Shown here in pieces: positions 13,005 to 26,826 of a stretch of DNA of 64,000 nucleotides. Source of the DNA: Rotaria sp. Silwood1 (Eukaryota > Rotifera > Eurotatoria > Philodinida > Philodinidae). A program made the position numbers and the translations under genes. The stretch spans positions 1-64,000 of the forward strand of contig CAJNOP010000495.1 in NCBI GenBank assembly GCA_905250075.1, written 5' to 3'. Below the pieces are notes generated by a model. That model had not been told where the DNA came from. It did no database searches and saw only the letters and a list, made by a program, of their open reading frames with translations. Each line of letters starts with the position of its first letter. The stretch's first letter is position 1.

Positions 13005-16000
13005 ATGACCGATAAAGGTGTGTTAATTAGCCATCTATTATAAAGAAATCGATTATATTGAATTTTTAGAAAATAATCTACATTCATCAGCTTCATCAGA
13101 CTCTGGCTTAGGTGGAATTGAGAATCAAAAACCAATTGAACAGATTCGTAAGATTATTACTATTGATTTTTACAAGACGATAAAAAATGAACAAAATTGA
13201 TAGAATCTTTATTTTTTTGTGAAAGAAAAAGTTGTTATTCTCAGATTAATTCAAAATAATGCTTTGACCAAGAAGAAATCGAATAAACGCTCTTGTCATG
13301 TATTTCATAATTAAAATTTAATTGTTGAGTAACAGAAGTCTTACAAGAAAACAGTTTGTCAACAAATGTTGTTATTGATTCAAAAGAATGAAATATTTTG
13401 TACCGATTTATAGAAATTTAGCCTCTCTTATTCTGGGTAGACTATTTTGAAAATACTATGACAAAGATGAAAATGACCCTCATCACTTATGTGATATCTA
13501 AACTAAAATTTCTGCCGCTTGTGATCTTTTTACAAACAGCTTAAACTATTGATATTTAGATAATGTCGAAGATGATGATTTTGAGTTACCAGCAAATTGG
13601 CCTGAGTATGATTTTCATCGAAAGAAAAGTTGTGTTCTTAGTCGAATATTTTCAACATGTGTAACAAAAGCTATTAATCATCTTGAATTAGTTCAAAATG
13701 CTATTGAACGAAAGTAATTTATTTTATTATTTTATTAAAAAAAAAAACAAAACTTAAAATTTATTTCTCATTTTTAGAGATGCAGAAATAAGTATGTATA
13801 AAATAAGACTAATTTGAACGAAGTATATGATTTATTTTTTTAACATAAAGAAAAAGGAACAATCAAACGTGAAGTATCATTTAGTCAAATGCCATCTTCT
13901 ACACAACAACTTGAAATTATTGGTCGTAGTGGTCATATTGCTGATTCACATCCACATCATGATATACTTGAAGATGTAATACTTGATGAAGTATTATTAC
14001 TTTTGGCTCGACTTGATCATGAACGTTTACGTTTAATTCATTTATGTTCAAATGAACAACAAGTTCGAGAAAGATTAAAAGAAAATATTGATCATTGGCG
14101 ATTAAAACGATTACATGATTTACCTTTAGCTGTACAAAAAGGTTCGTTTGAATTTTAATTGAATAATTTTTATTCTACAAACAGTCAAATGATGTTCTAA
14201 TTTTTATTTTTTCATAGTCAATATACACAAATAAATGTAAGAAAAGTCGCTCTTGGATATAATTCCATTTGTTTTCATATTCTAAGAAATTCCCATTAGT
14301 CATACTCTAAATCTTGTAAAAAGTAAGTTTACTCAATATCTCAAGAAAAATTCATTTCTTCACATTGAATCCATGAATAGCTGATACGCAGATGAAAATT
14401 CTACTAAAACGCTCATAATACTGATTGTATTTTTGTTTTTCTTAGAACACGATGCTTGTATAACCGATATTACAGAACTTCAATGGCATATTGCTTATAA
14501 TGCTCGATTAGCTGAAAAAGTCCTTGGAAAAATTGATCTATCTCAAACGTGGCATCGACAACTTGAAATTGAAGTTAATGATATTCGTCAAACAATTCCA
14601 TTAATAACAGAAAAAGTTCAAACAGAATTAACTGAAATAACAAAAGTCGATGAAGCATTAAAAGAAACTGAACATGAATTAATGTTATGTCGAGCAAAAA
14701 ATGCTGATACATTAGATAAATGTACACGAGCTAATCAACGTGCTGGAACTGAACGTGATGAAATTCGTGGTGAAATTGATAAAGCATTAAAAGGCCTTCA
14801 ACGAATAACGTTAGTTGAAAATTTACAAATCATTTTTTTTTTCTTTCTATTTATTCTATTATATAGAACTAAATTACAAGCATCAATTGATCAACATAAA
14901 GTTTATCAAAAAACAATAAATGATGCAAAAGTAACAGTTAAAAAAAATGATCGAGCTTATGAAGAAGAAGTTAAAAAACGAGATACTGCACGTACTGATA
15001 TAGCAAGTAATAAATTGAAAGTAATTGTCTTTTATTTATTTTTTTTATTATTATGTTTTTTTTTTCAACTTTGATTTATTTATTTTTTTTTTTAAGTTAG
15101 CAGCACTTACAAATGAACGTGAACGTATTCAACATGACATTGAACGTTTAAATGCTGAATTTGAACAAGCTCGATTAGAAGAAAAAATTCGTGAAGATCA
15201 TCGAAAACAAGAATTAGATGTCTTACAAGCAAATGCTACTAAACGTGAAGAAAAATTAGATAAAATTGTTAAAAAAGAACGAGAAAAATTAACAGTAATT
15301 GATGAAGATGAAAGAAAATTAGAAAAAATTGATATGTATGTAATGTTCTTTTAGGAAAAAAGTTTTTCATATCTCCCCATCCATCATAGAAGATTCTCAT
15401 GCAAGAATACGACTTTTCACAATCGAATCCGGATCAGAGATAACTAACAGCACGATTGTTCAAAACTTTTATTTTATACAAAAAAGTATAGTGTTTACAA
15501 TCAGTTCCATAAAGCAACGAAAAATAAAAGATCATCTCAAACCTTGCAAAAAAAAACAATTTACTATGATCTGTTCTTAAGTGTATATAGAAGAGTAGAA
15601 GAGAAAAGAATTGTTTAAAGAAAAAATAGCTGTTGCCAACTACAGTAAAAAAAAGTGTCAGCTATAAACAGTACAAGCGCAAAAGAAATCGATTAATATT
15701 AAACTTCATTTTTTTAACGATGACGTTTCAAATGTTTAAATTACTTTAACCATTGATGAATGTGAACATGAATTAGTAACAAATGATCAAAACTTTTGAC
15801 CTACTCGAGACGTATTTGAGGGTAATCTATGAAAAATTTCGTTCGAACGGAAAATTTTTGTTGTTTTTTTTGCACTATTAAGATTGAATATTTCTACGCT
15901 CATATACATATTAGAGATGCATCTTCGAAAAAGTTTCTGCATTAAATCTTAATAAAAGATCCACAATTTTTCTTTTTTATTGTGTGAGAGAGGTTATAAT

Positions 16001-18578
16001 AACATATTAATATTTATAGACAAATTGATCGTGATAAAAAAGCATTAGCACGTTTTGATCAACAACGTGATCGTGATGCAGAAATGTTACGAACAGTTAC
16101 TGAAAATTTACAACGAGCATTTTATACAAATGATTCAATTAGTACGGATATGAAACGTGAAACAGAAAAACTTCAAAAAGAAGAAGATGGAATGAGAGTA
16201 AATCATTTCTTTTTCTTTTTTTTTGTTGATCTTATCGACTTTAATATTTCTTTTTTGTTTCATTAAGGCAACAATGGAATCATTACGAAGACAAATTCAT
16301 GAAGAATCAACAATAATTGCTATGCTTGATAAACATTTAGATAATGATCAACGTGAACTTGATTCGTTGAATGAAGCAGAAACGATTCGAGCTACAGAAG
16401 TTAGTTGGATAACAAAAAAACAAAAAGCATATTATTCATTTAAAATTATTTTTAGGCTGCACGTGTAACAACAGATTTACAAACTAAAGTTGATACATTA
16501 ACAGATAATGTAACAAATTTAGAAACAGATGATGTCAAAACAAAAGAAAGTTTAGGATCACTTAAACATAATTTATTAGAAACCAATGAAAATTATGTCA
16601 AAGATAAAGATAAATTAGTACAAGCAGAAGCAAATATGAGTAATCAACATGAACAAGCATCAGTAAGATAATTTCAATAAATTAATATTATGATGTAGAC
16701 ATCCTTTGTTTTTATGTTTGGATTTGATATGCGACAGTTCTATATCAACTAACTGACATGATATTGACCATTCAGCTGTTTTTATATGAATTTGAATTTC
16801 TGAAATCTTGATATTATCCTATGTTATATATTTGTCACAGTTCCATTTCAGTTTATGTCACTTAAAATGAATCTCTGACAAACCAGTGGAATAAAATTTG
16901 AATTGCGAGCTAGTATTTACTCATGTTTGATGTAAAATGAAAACGAAAGTTTATATTACAGTTAGCATTGAATTGTTTATTTTTCTGTTTCATTGTAAGT
17001 CGAGTAAAGATGATTAGTGACTTTAGATGTATTAATTCCTTAGTTTCATAGATTTGATAAGGAAGTACAGTTTCAGTTTACTGATCACTGACGCAGTGTT
17101 ACAACGAAAACGGATGTCAATGTAATTAGTACTACAGTGAATTCTGTATCAGTGACTCACTGTTATTATTTCAACATTCACACTAACACTGCATATTCAT
17201 TCGATTTGATGTTTGCAATCTCATCTCATGTTTTTTAGGTCGAAGAGAGCAGAGAAAATTTCTTAAGACAAATGTCACTTCAATTTTTTCAAAACAAATA
17301 CATGATACAAGATCTTTCTTTAAGAACTTAGAGATTACATGATGATTGTCGAGCTGCAGAAAATTATCCTTAGACTTACTTGTCTATTGTAAAATACTTT
17401 CGTTTTATTTTACATTTGAATTCTATAAGTGTATCTTGAGCATTTTCTTTCATAGAAATTTTATTTTTATGTTCAATAGACCACAGCACATGACCTTAAA
17501 ACAACACTCAATCATATCATAACTCAAACGAATTATATGAAAAAACACATAGTTGAAATGGATGAATCTCGTTCTATGATGGAAACATTAACAGTTAAAA
17601 TTCGTGGTGAAATTCAAACAGCTGAGTATGTTGTTCAACAAATCTTATTCATTTGAAAGAAGAAAAAAAAACAACATAATTTTCGATTATTCTAGAGCAG
17701 AATTAGCACATGAAAGTTATAATTTTGGTCTAGTTCAAGCCGGTGAACAAGAAGTTGTACGAGTTTTACAAGAATGTTTACAACGACAATCAAATAGCGA
17801 TTCATTAAATAAACAATTATTTCAAGAACGTTCAAATTATTTGTCTGATAAAAAAGTAAAATTACTAAAACGAAAACAAAAATAATTATCTATAATAAAT
17901 TTAGATATCTATTGACAAAGCTCTTCTACTTAATACACAATTAGCGAGTACTTATCGAAAAACATTATATATATATTTTGAAATAAAAACACGTTTAATG
18001 GGTAAATTAGAACAAAGACTTGATGCTGTTGCTCGAGTTAAAGATACAAGACAATTAATTGAATTACAAGCACGACTTCATGATGCATTGAATTTTTATT
18101 TTGGAATTAAGAGTAAGTATGAAATTATATTTTTATGCAACACAATCTAAATCAAAGGAGTCTTGAAATGTATTGATACTAATAAAAAAATCTAGAATAT
18201 GATCAGTCTTCAGGTACAGTAATGTATTTAAAAGTGTACAAATAAATTTTGCTGCTTATCTATGACTGTAAGAGAAACTCAATATTTTTCAACGTATGAA
18301 AATTGAATAGAGCCTAGCAACTTTTTTTTTTCTAATATTTATTTATTATTTTTGTTCATATTATAGATGCATATGTTGAACAACGTCTTGATCATCTAAA
18401 TCGAGAAAGTCATCAAAATGGTTTACAATTATCACAAGTACAAGAAACAATTCAATCTGCTGTTGATCATATAACTAAATTTCTTGTTGATCAAGTTGAT
18501 TTTGAAGCTGTACATCGCGACGCTATGCTCAAAGTACACAGGGAAGAATTACAACAACAACAAAAAGTGCCTGTATAA
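13005..18578 (+). CDS. CCDC178-like coiled-coil protein
   Basis: Fifteen exons join in phase to 849 aa: 13005-13017, 13070-13147, 13560-13713, 13778-13791, 13851-14141, 14446-14809, 14867-15020, 15097-15335, 16020-16197, 16268-16399, 16456-16662, 17480-17625, 17696-17855, 17905-18112 and 18367-18578. Nearly the whole protein after residue 200 is charged heptad-type helix. The segment WRLKRLHDLPLAVQKEHDAC followed by ITDITELQWHIAYN matches what I remember of the CCDC178 core, and the length is close to human CCDC178 (867 aa). The family has no established biochemical activity. Two exons are tiny (13 and 14 bases) and two introns are long (15336-16019, 16663-17479). Another coiled-coil family is possible. 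The exon chain itself is well supported by phase. Confidence 0.75.
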
Positions 18579-19935
18579 GAAATTTTTTATTATTCTTTTT
18601 CTTTTATCATACAGTTTGTTTTTTTTTGTAATGCACATGTGATAAATCATAAAATATTCAAGAAAGAAGATCTTCTATTTTCAATAAAACAAAAATAGAT
18701 GGTGATATTCTCAAACACTACAGATTTGCATGAACAATATGCATAAATTATTTTTTATAAAACTAATTAATATGATACATAAATGATTGATGCGAATAAT
18801 AAAGTAGACATACAGGAATATCAGGATTAATACTTTTCACTTCATTGTAATCATTTGATCATTATAAATAGAGAACATGATGTTCTAGTCAGAATCATAA
18901 GTTGATTCGTATTTTAACCTTCAAGTCAGTCGTTTCTTCATCATGTATCGCTGAAAGATACGGTGATGCGGTAGAGCATGATTAGATGATCATGAATATA
19001 TAATAGTTTTTATTTCGATTCAATCAATATTTTGCTACAGAACATAGTAAAAAAATGGAATGACTAAATACGTAGCATGCAAAATTACGAACTCCCTTTT
19101 TTTTTCAAAGAAATTTTCAAATTTCAACTGTATACTCTTTTTTCAAACTTGATGAAAAAGTATAGATAGTTTCAACATGTCTCATCGAGCGTATTTGTGA
19201 GGATTTTTGTAAATATATCTAGTTTTTTTTAATAACAAAAGATAGAAGTAAGTGTCTTATCTTACTAGAATCGTCAAATTAGTGGTATCATTTTTCATGA
19301 ACTGGCTAGATATCATGTCTGTAGTTTGCAAGGATTCACTGAGTGCCCTATCTGTCACTTTCTAGCGTCTATCTAAACATCATATTTGTGAATTTTTAAG
19401 GACTTAAAGTGTATGAAACGCAAAATTAAGACAAGGTTTTTGTTTCTCCTTATATACTTAGAAAGAACTCGACGAGCTGAGTGAGAATATCTGTTTATTA
19501 ATTTCTTGCAAAAGACTTTTTATAAACAAAACAAGGTTTTTAGATAGTGTTGAATGGTACAATTTTCCTAAAATGGCATTTTTCACACTAAAAAATTTGT
19601 ACTTTTTTTTATGATTAAAAAAACGAATTATCATTACATCGGTGTGGATGTGTATTTTATTTCCATACACAATCTACACCCACACCCGCCCCCGAAGGAC
19701 GTAAATCTACGATGATTAGAAAAGTTTAGATTTTTTCTGAATCATTTTCAATCGAACGATTAATCGTATAGACTTCCTATGACAATAATTGCATACTTTG
19801 GAAATTTCTACATGATTCAGACTGATGAGAGTTAATAAAGACCTTAAAAAACACCATTTCTGTTTGTTTTGTGTTTCACTTTCTTTTTTTCAACAATACA
19901 GCACACATTCCCTAAGCGAGAGTTTCAAATCAAAA
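18579..19935. other. Intergenic region before the SecA-like gene
   Basis: No coding exon is seen. It contains poly-T/A tracts, an AATAAA-type signal near 18683 that could serve the upstream gene, and the palindromic GT/CA repeat at 19641-19694, which lies about 240 bases before the start codon of the next gene. Confidence 0.55.
19641..19694. repeat. GT/CA palindromic repeat 4
   Basis: G-rich arm GGTGTGGATGTGTATTTTAT, loop with TTTCC, C-rich arm ACACAATCTACACCCACACC, followed by CGCCCCCG. It has the arm order and T/C-rich loop of the family and sits in the probable promoter region of the SecA-like gene. Confidence 0.7.
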
Positions 19936-22900
19936 ATGTCTACGTCAAATAACTCAAATAATCATTGTGACATTATCTGTGAACGATTACTTGCATTAAA
20001 ATCATGGACAGATGAACAAAAAACACGTCTATTAGAAATTATTATCGAATGGACCACTAAATATGAACAGTCAGTGCCAACACAGTTAAATAATATTCTA
20101 CAGCATTTACGAGAACTTTTTACACATAATGTTATTATCGTCCCATTATTGCCAGTAGAAACTATTCTTAAAGTTATACAATCAAGTCATATTCCCGCTG
20201 AATTATGGCTCGATTGTCTCATGAATGCAGTTGAATCTCCATCGGATAATAATAATGAAAACAAGATCTTATTCGATTTTACACCAGTAACAATTCCAAC
20301 AACAGTTTCTACTTCATCCACTTTATTTAATTCATATCTATCTGAACAAGGATCACAAAATGATCGGTAAAAAATTTTTTTATTCTATACTAAATAAAAA
20401 CATTCATATTGTTTTTTTTTCATTAGATGTTCTAGTATGTTTGATCGATCGTCAATTAAAGATACTAATTTAACTGACCCATTTTTTTCATTTTGTTCAT
20501 CATTAACTATGTCAACGAGTACATTTCATAGACTTCCTAGTGAAGAATCATTAGAAGAATATCAAACAAGACTACTTGGTAATCTTCAAGAATTATACCA
20601 ACTTAAATGGGATCAATTATCTGTAGAATCGCTTCGATGTACATTTACTAATCCAGAAAATTTTAATAATCTTTCATCGATTAAAAAAGCTTTATTTATT
20701 GTTGAAACTATAGTTGTAAATCGAATCTCATTACAATCACATATAAAACGTATTGTAAATAATATAACCAAAAAGTCTTCAAATAAATGGATGGATGAAT
20801 TAAACAAAATTGTTAATGAACAACGTAAAAATAAATCATTACAAACACTACTTCAAGAATTACGTCAAGTAAATTCATTTATAAATCTTGACAATTTGAA
20901 ACAACAATATAAAAAAGTAATGAATTATTATGAACAGGAAACAATTCGAATGACATCATCTGATATCCAAAATCAACAAAATTATTATGATGAATTTTAT
21001 AAAATAGCTGTTATTATACAAGGTGTTTATATATTTAAACAAGTGCGACCAAGAGATATTCAAATTTTATCACTTCTTCTTTTCATTGAAAGTAAACATA
21101 AAAATCGAGGACGATTAGCTCAAATATGTACCGGTGAAGGTAAATCAATTATTGTAGCAATGTGTAAGAAAAAGAATATTTTGTTTTAATATAATAAACT
21201 TTTTATACTCTTAATCTTTTTAGTGGCTGTTTATTTATCATTAGCATCATCAGAAAAATATGTAGATATTATTACAACATCAGAGATTCTTGCTCAACGT
21301 GATGCTCAAGAATTCGCACCTTTCTATCAAATGTTTAATCTTACAGTTGGACATAATTGTCGTGATCCTTCTGAAACTCCAAATTACAGGTTTGATATTA
21401 TTTATGGAACAATAAATCAATTTGCTGGTGATTTACTTCGTACTGAATTTTATTTAAACACAGAAGTACGTGGTGATCGACCTTATTCAATAGTTATTGT
21501 GGATGAAGTTGGTAGTATGTTTATTGATCAACGTGAACATTTTACACAATTAGCATCATTAACACCTGGTTATAAATCATTAAATATTATATTGAAATTT
21601 ATTTTTATATTTTTTAAAAAATATAATATTACTGAAAATAATGAATTCGTTATAAAACAAGAAAATGGTTTTGTTAAAGGTAAAATAATTAATTAGTTAA
21701 AATATTTGATAATAAAATAAAGTACTGCAACTATATTTCAATCGAATCTTCTTCTTCCTTGTCTTTCGTGTTTTAGAATATTACAGTCTGTTGTTTTTTC
21801 AATAGTGAATATATAGTGAGAAAGTGCAGATTTCACTGTATTTAATTATATAACAAATAGAAATCAAGTAACAAAAACACATCAAAGACAAAAAAAAGAT
21901 GACATTTTTTTCACTACAATCTTCTATCTGTCTGACTAATAAAACACAGTTATGACAATTATTCATAGATGTTTAGGTTTGATTTTTTTCTGTTAGCCGA
22001 TTCTGAATCTCGAGTTTTCGAATTCAATGTGCTCTTATTGAGGTTCAAACAAACATAGAACATGTAAATATGACATATAAAAACCACATATCATTATTAG
22101 GCAATCGAATTTGGCATTCATTTAGGGAAGTCGTTCGAAGCCCGTATCCAATTACAGCAACAAATCATCCTTCAGTATGTTCAGAACCTTCTTACAGTGA
22201 CAGTATTTTTGATCACTCAAATTTTCGAGCATAATTTATTTCTTAAACAATAGTGTGAGCATGAAATCTTCCTATGCACATCCGCACTTGTACCCTTCTG
22301 TTATTTGATTTTTATTTGTTATTTTCTTATTAATATATCATGTACGGCAGCGAAATCTACACTTTCTCATTACGTACTTCGGTATCAAAAAACAAGCAAA
22401 CTGTAATAATCTAAAGAAATATAAAGAAAAGAAATTTTATTGAAGTGTACTATATATTTTAGTTGATGCTCTTCGTTTTATTCGTGAAAAATTAAATGAT
22501 AAACAATTAATTGAATTTTCTGAATTTCGTCGATCATATATTCTTTTTAAATTACCAAAATGGATTCAAAGTGCAAGACGAGCACTTTATGAATTACAAC
22601 TTGATATTGATTATATAATTAATAAAGAAAACGAAATTGTTGTTGTTGATTATTTACATACAGGTGTATCGCAACTAAATATGCATTGGAGTGATGGTAT
22701 TCATCAATTTCTTCAATTAAAACATAATTTACGTATGACACCTGAACATATGTGTGATTCATTTTATTCAAATGTTACTTTATTTAAAAAATATGAATAT
22801 TTATATGGTTTAACAGGTACATTAGGTGGAAAAGATGCACAAAATTTTATAAAAACACTTTATAACATTGATGTTGTTATTATACCAAAATATATGGATA

Positions 22901-25756
22901 GTGTATTTGATATTTATCCAAGTAAGATATATTTAAACTATATGAATATTTTCTACCATAATGAAATATTTTAGATCAATTTGCTGATAATCGTCAATTA
23001 TGGTTGGAAAAAATTCGTATTGAATGTCATACAATTGCTATTACTAATCGTCGAGCTATATTAATTATTTGTCAAACTATACGTGATGCAAATGATGTTC
23101 AATCTTATTTAAGTTCTCAACATTCAAATATAAAACTTTATCTTCGAAGTGATGAACATACAAAGCCAGAAGAAGTTTGTCCATGTGATGTTATTGTTGC
23201 AACAAATTTAGCTGGACGTGGAACTGATTTAAAAGTTCTAACATCTGTTGTTGATCGTGGTGGTTTACATGTAATTGTTACATTTATGCCAAATAATTCA
23301 CGTGTTGAACAACAAGCATTTGGTCGAACTGGACGACAAGGACAACCAGGTTCAGCTCGATTGATTATTTATAAAGAATATGATAATATGATATCATATA
23401 GATCAATGAATGAGATTCAAATAGTAGAAAATTGGAAACAAGCTCGAGATAAATTTGAACGAGATAATATGAATGAAGCAATTGAAGAAGTTAATCGAAT
23501 TGAAGCAAAAGATCGTCTTCTTGTCCGTTTTCTTAATGTTGTTTATTCACGTAAAGGTGATCTTTCATTTACTGAAGATATATTACAACCAGGTTTCGGT
23601 TCACTTCGTGAATTATGGAGTTCTTTTTGTGATGAAGATTTATCAACAGCTGATCAACGTTTTCCAGCATTTGCAAATGAAATAGAACAAAAACTTGACA
23701 GAGCTATTGCAACTATGAAACAAACATTATCACAACCATGTTTTCTATTTCCTTGGCATAGAGATGAAGAACAACGTCATACTGAACATATAGCTAATGC
23801 AACATGTGATGCTCTTCGTCACTTGATTGTTCATCCAAAATATTTTATAATGGCTGGTATTAAAATGTTGTGTATGAAAAATATATTTGAAAGAGAAAAG
23901 CGTGCATTAACATTATATCAACAAGCAGCCAATCTTGATAAACAAGATTTTATTCTTCATTATAATATGGTATCATGCTATATTAAAAATGATCAAAATT
24001 CAATAAATGAAGCTCTAAAAGAATTGAATATAGCTGTAACATTACTTTGTAATGAAATTGAAAGACGTAAACTTCTACAAATTCATGATGACTCATCATC
24101 ACAAACATCTGTTGATAGATCATGTATTGCTGAACTTGTCTATCTCGAACATGTTCATTCTATATTTGAAGCTAGTCGAGATCAATTACGTAAATTTGAT
24201 GAAGATAAACATAAAATAACCTGTCGTAGTGAAAGTTGGGAAGTAACATTATCAAGTTTAGAGAATACACATTTTAAAGCAATTAAAAGTGAAATTCATA
24301 CTGAATATCAAGAATGGTATAGTGAAGGTTTAGTGTGGGTATTTATATTTGAAATTGAAGCTAAACGATGTTGGTGGAAAACAATATTTGTTTTTGTTAT
24401 GGGTATTGCACAAATTGTTGGTGGAGCCTTTTTATGTGTTGCTGGTCAGTGGAAATTAGGAACATCAATGGTTCTTAATGGAATTTTTGATGTTTATGCA
24501 GCTGTTGGTAAATACATTAAAATAAAAAACAATTACGTAAGAACAAAATATTTTTATTTTTATTTTTTTTAGCTACAAAAATTACTGCTGATTTTGATCT
24601 TGTTAATTATTACAAACAAAAAGTAATTACTTATGGATTAAATCTATTATGTATAACACCAGCTGTAAGTAACCTTGTTAAACCAATTGCATCAATAGAA
24701 CAAACTCGAATAGTTGGTGTTGCTGCTATTAGTACTCATAAACTATCTACAAAAGGATTTACTATTGAGGTTTTAACAAATACCGCTTTAACTAGTATGA
24801 ATATAGCAGGTATTGATAATCATACGATTGATTTTCTTAAACAAATACCAGAACGATATAAAGATATTGAAGCTTTAATTTCTGGTGATTTCGATCAGAT
24901 AATAAATCAAGGTACATCGATGATGGTTAATCAATTTTTAGGTACGTTAGATAATGATTCTTTATTTGGAGGAAAAACAAAAGAAATATTTCAAATTGTT
25001 CAACGCCATACACCACTTATAAAACATGTTTATGACGGAAACAGTAAAGCTATAGTTTCATATGCTCTCAATACTATGGATGATATATTACCCAATATAC
25101 CAATAATAGATACATTAGGTTTAGCTTTACCATATACTCTTCATAGTGTTGTTAAAAAGGAAGTATTAGAAATTAATAATTTATTTCTATCGACTATTAA
25201 AAAACTTAATTCCACTAATGGAGAACATACATCACAAACATTGGATATTGTACAAAAAATTTTATATGCATCAGATAAATGGACTGTGTTTGAGCAAAAT
25301 AAAGATAAACTAAATACTGAAATTTGTCAATTACTTCGTCCTGCTATCGAACGTGAACTAAAACTTCTTGATGAATATGAACAAGTAATGAATAATCCTC
25401 AAGTTTTTGGTAGATGTTGTGAAATATTCAGATCTTCTAATGTTACCTTTGGTACAATACAAAATCAACACAATAATTTACAAGGAGAAATTCGAAGAAA
25501 ACAAACTGATAATCATCTATTACAACAATCGATAATTACATTTATTGATGAATTAAGTAAAACTACGAAAAATATAAGAAAAAGTTCAAAAACAACAAAT
25601 GCATTCAAAGAATATCTTAACGATAGCATTATTCGACCTAGTATTGAGAATGCATGTGAACAAGAAATGGATAAAAATGATGAAAAAATTATGGATAAAT
25701 TTACAAAAGCATTGATATATATACAAGAACAGCAAAAAAATTTCAATGAAACTTAA
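19936..25756 (+). CDS. Giant SecA-like ATPase
   Basis: Six exons, 19936-20366, 20427-21163, 21224-21679, 22463-22921, 22975-24507 and 24573-25756, join in phase to 1599 aa. The middle (about 340-850) follows the SecA motor: Walker A QICTGEGKSIIVAM near residue 380, ITTSEILAQRDAQEF, Walker B IVIVDEVGSMFID near 480, WSDGIHQ near 616, GLTGTLGG near 657, ATNLAGRGTDLK near 770 and QQAFGRTGRQGQPGSARL near 807. In bacteria and plastids SecA drives preprotein export. Here the preprotein-binding part is reduced, and there is an added helical N-terminus, a glycine-rich hydrophobic segment (about 1165-1190) and a ~400-residue C-terminal region. No targeting peptide is obvious. Five spliceosomal introns show it is nuclear. 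Function unknown; a translocase role should not be assumed. Confidence 0.9.
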
Positions 25757-26826
25757 CTCATGGATATGTTTTTTTTTTCTTTTTGTACAAAATAATTTTA
25801 TTTTGATTAAGAAGTTCGCATAAATGAAGAGTAAAATAAAAAGACAAGAACACTTTCTTTCCTCTCAAAAAAAGACTGATAATACATACTTAAAATACGA
25901 CGCATTGGATTTCTATGATTTTCAAACTCCATGCTTGTGACATTTCGTATATGTACAGTAACCTTCAGACATTCAGCTACAAGATGTGTAGGCATGCAGC
26001 GGCGTTTATGGTCGTCAATGAATAAGGAATCGATACCAACACGCATCCTAACGATTGATATAATCGCATTGAAAAATGTGAAATATTATAGAAAAGTTCG
26101 TGATCAGTTTTTACTGAAATAAGCCCGATGCAGTAGTTAGTTTTTATTCATTCTAGTTTGTAAATGATCGCTGAAATCTTAGATCAAAGTTCAAAAATAT
26201 GATTTTACTGCAAAAAGCGAGCTCCTACAACAAAGACTCACTAAAAATGTGTGATATCTCTTCAGAAGCAGACTATAAAAACGAAATATTCACTTTTTGT
26301 TTGGTACATATACCAGAGACACTACGAGAATTTTGTGACTGCTCCCTTCGAGAAATATTCAAAGATTGGTTCTTGTGTTGTTTTTTCGAAGCACTATCCA
26401 TCAGTAATAATGCACTGGTTCATTCGATTAAGATAGGTCCTTGAGATGGGGTTTGAGATCATTTTTTTCGAGACCTCATTCATGGTTGGTTAAAAACATT
26501 TCAGTTTTAAAAGCAGAAAGAAGTCATAAAGGTTCAGCTCTTCGAAATACGATTCTGGAAGACAGAATCCTTGAAAATCTAGAATATCTATGACGTTGTG
26601 TTTTCATGGTAAAAAAAAAGAGACATTGAAGATCAATCTTTTATTTCTTTTCGAATAGTTTGCAAACTTATACTAAGCAACTATTGGTGGGCTAACTTCT
26701 GTTCACTAGATCCCAATGGTATGATGATACACTTGCCTAAACTTTTGTTTCGATAAGCTTTCACTGCCCTTCGGTTCTCTTATGATGTTCGTCTAAACTT
26801 CTTATTCTCTATTCTCATGATATAAC

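Noticed and set aside
19825..19935. Upstream ATG at 19825 for the SecA-like gene
   Set aside because: The 37 extra residues are AT-driven and unlike the rest. The ATG at 19936 directly precedes the protein-like sequence.
24797..25756. Separate gene for the C-terminal part of the SecA-like protein
   Set aside because: The exon junction 24507/24573 keeps the phase, and there is no promoter or better start inside the frame.
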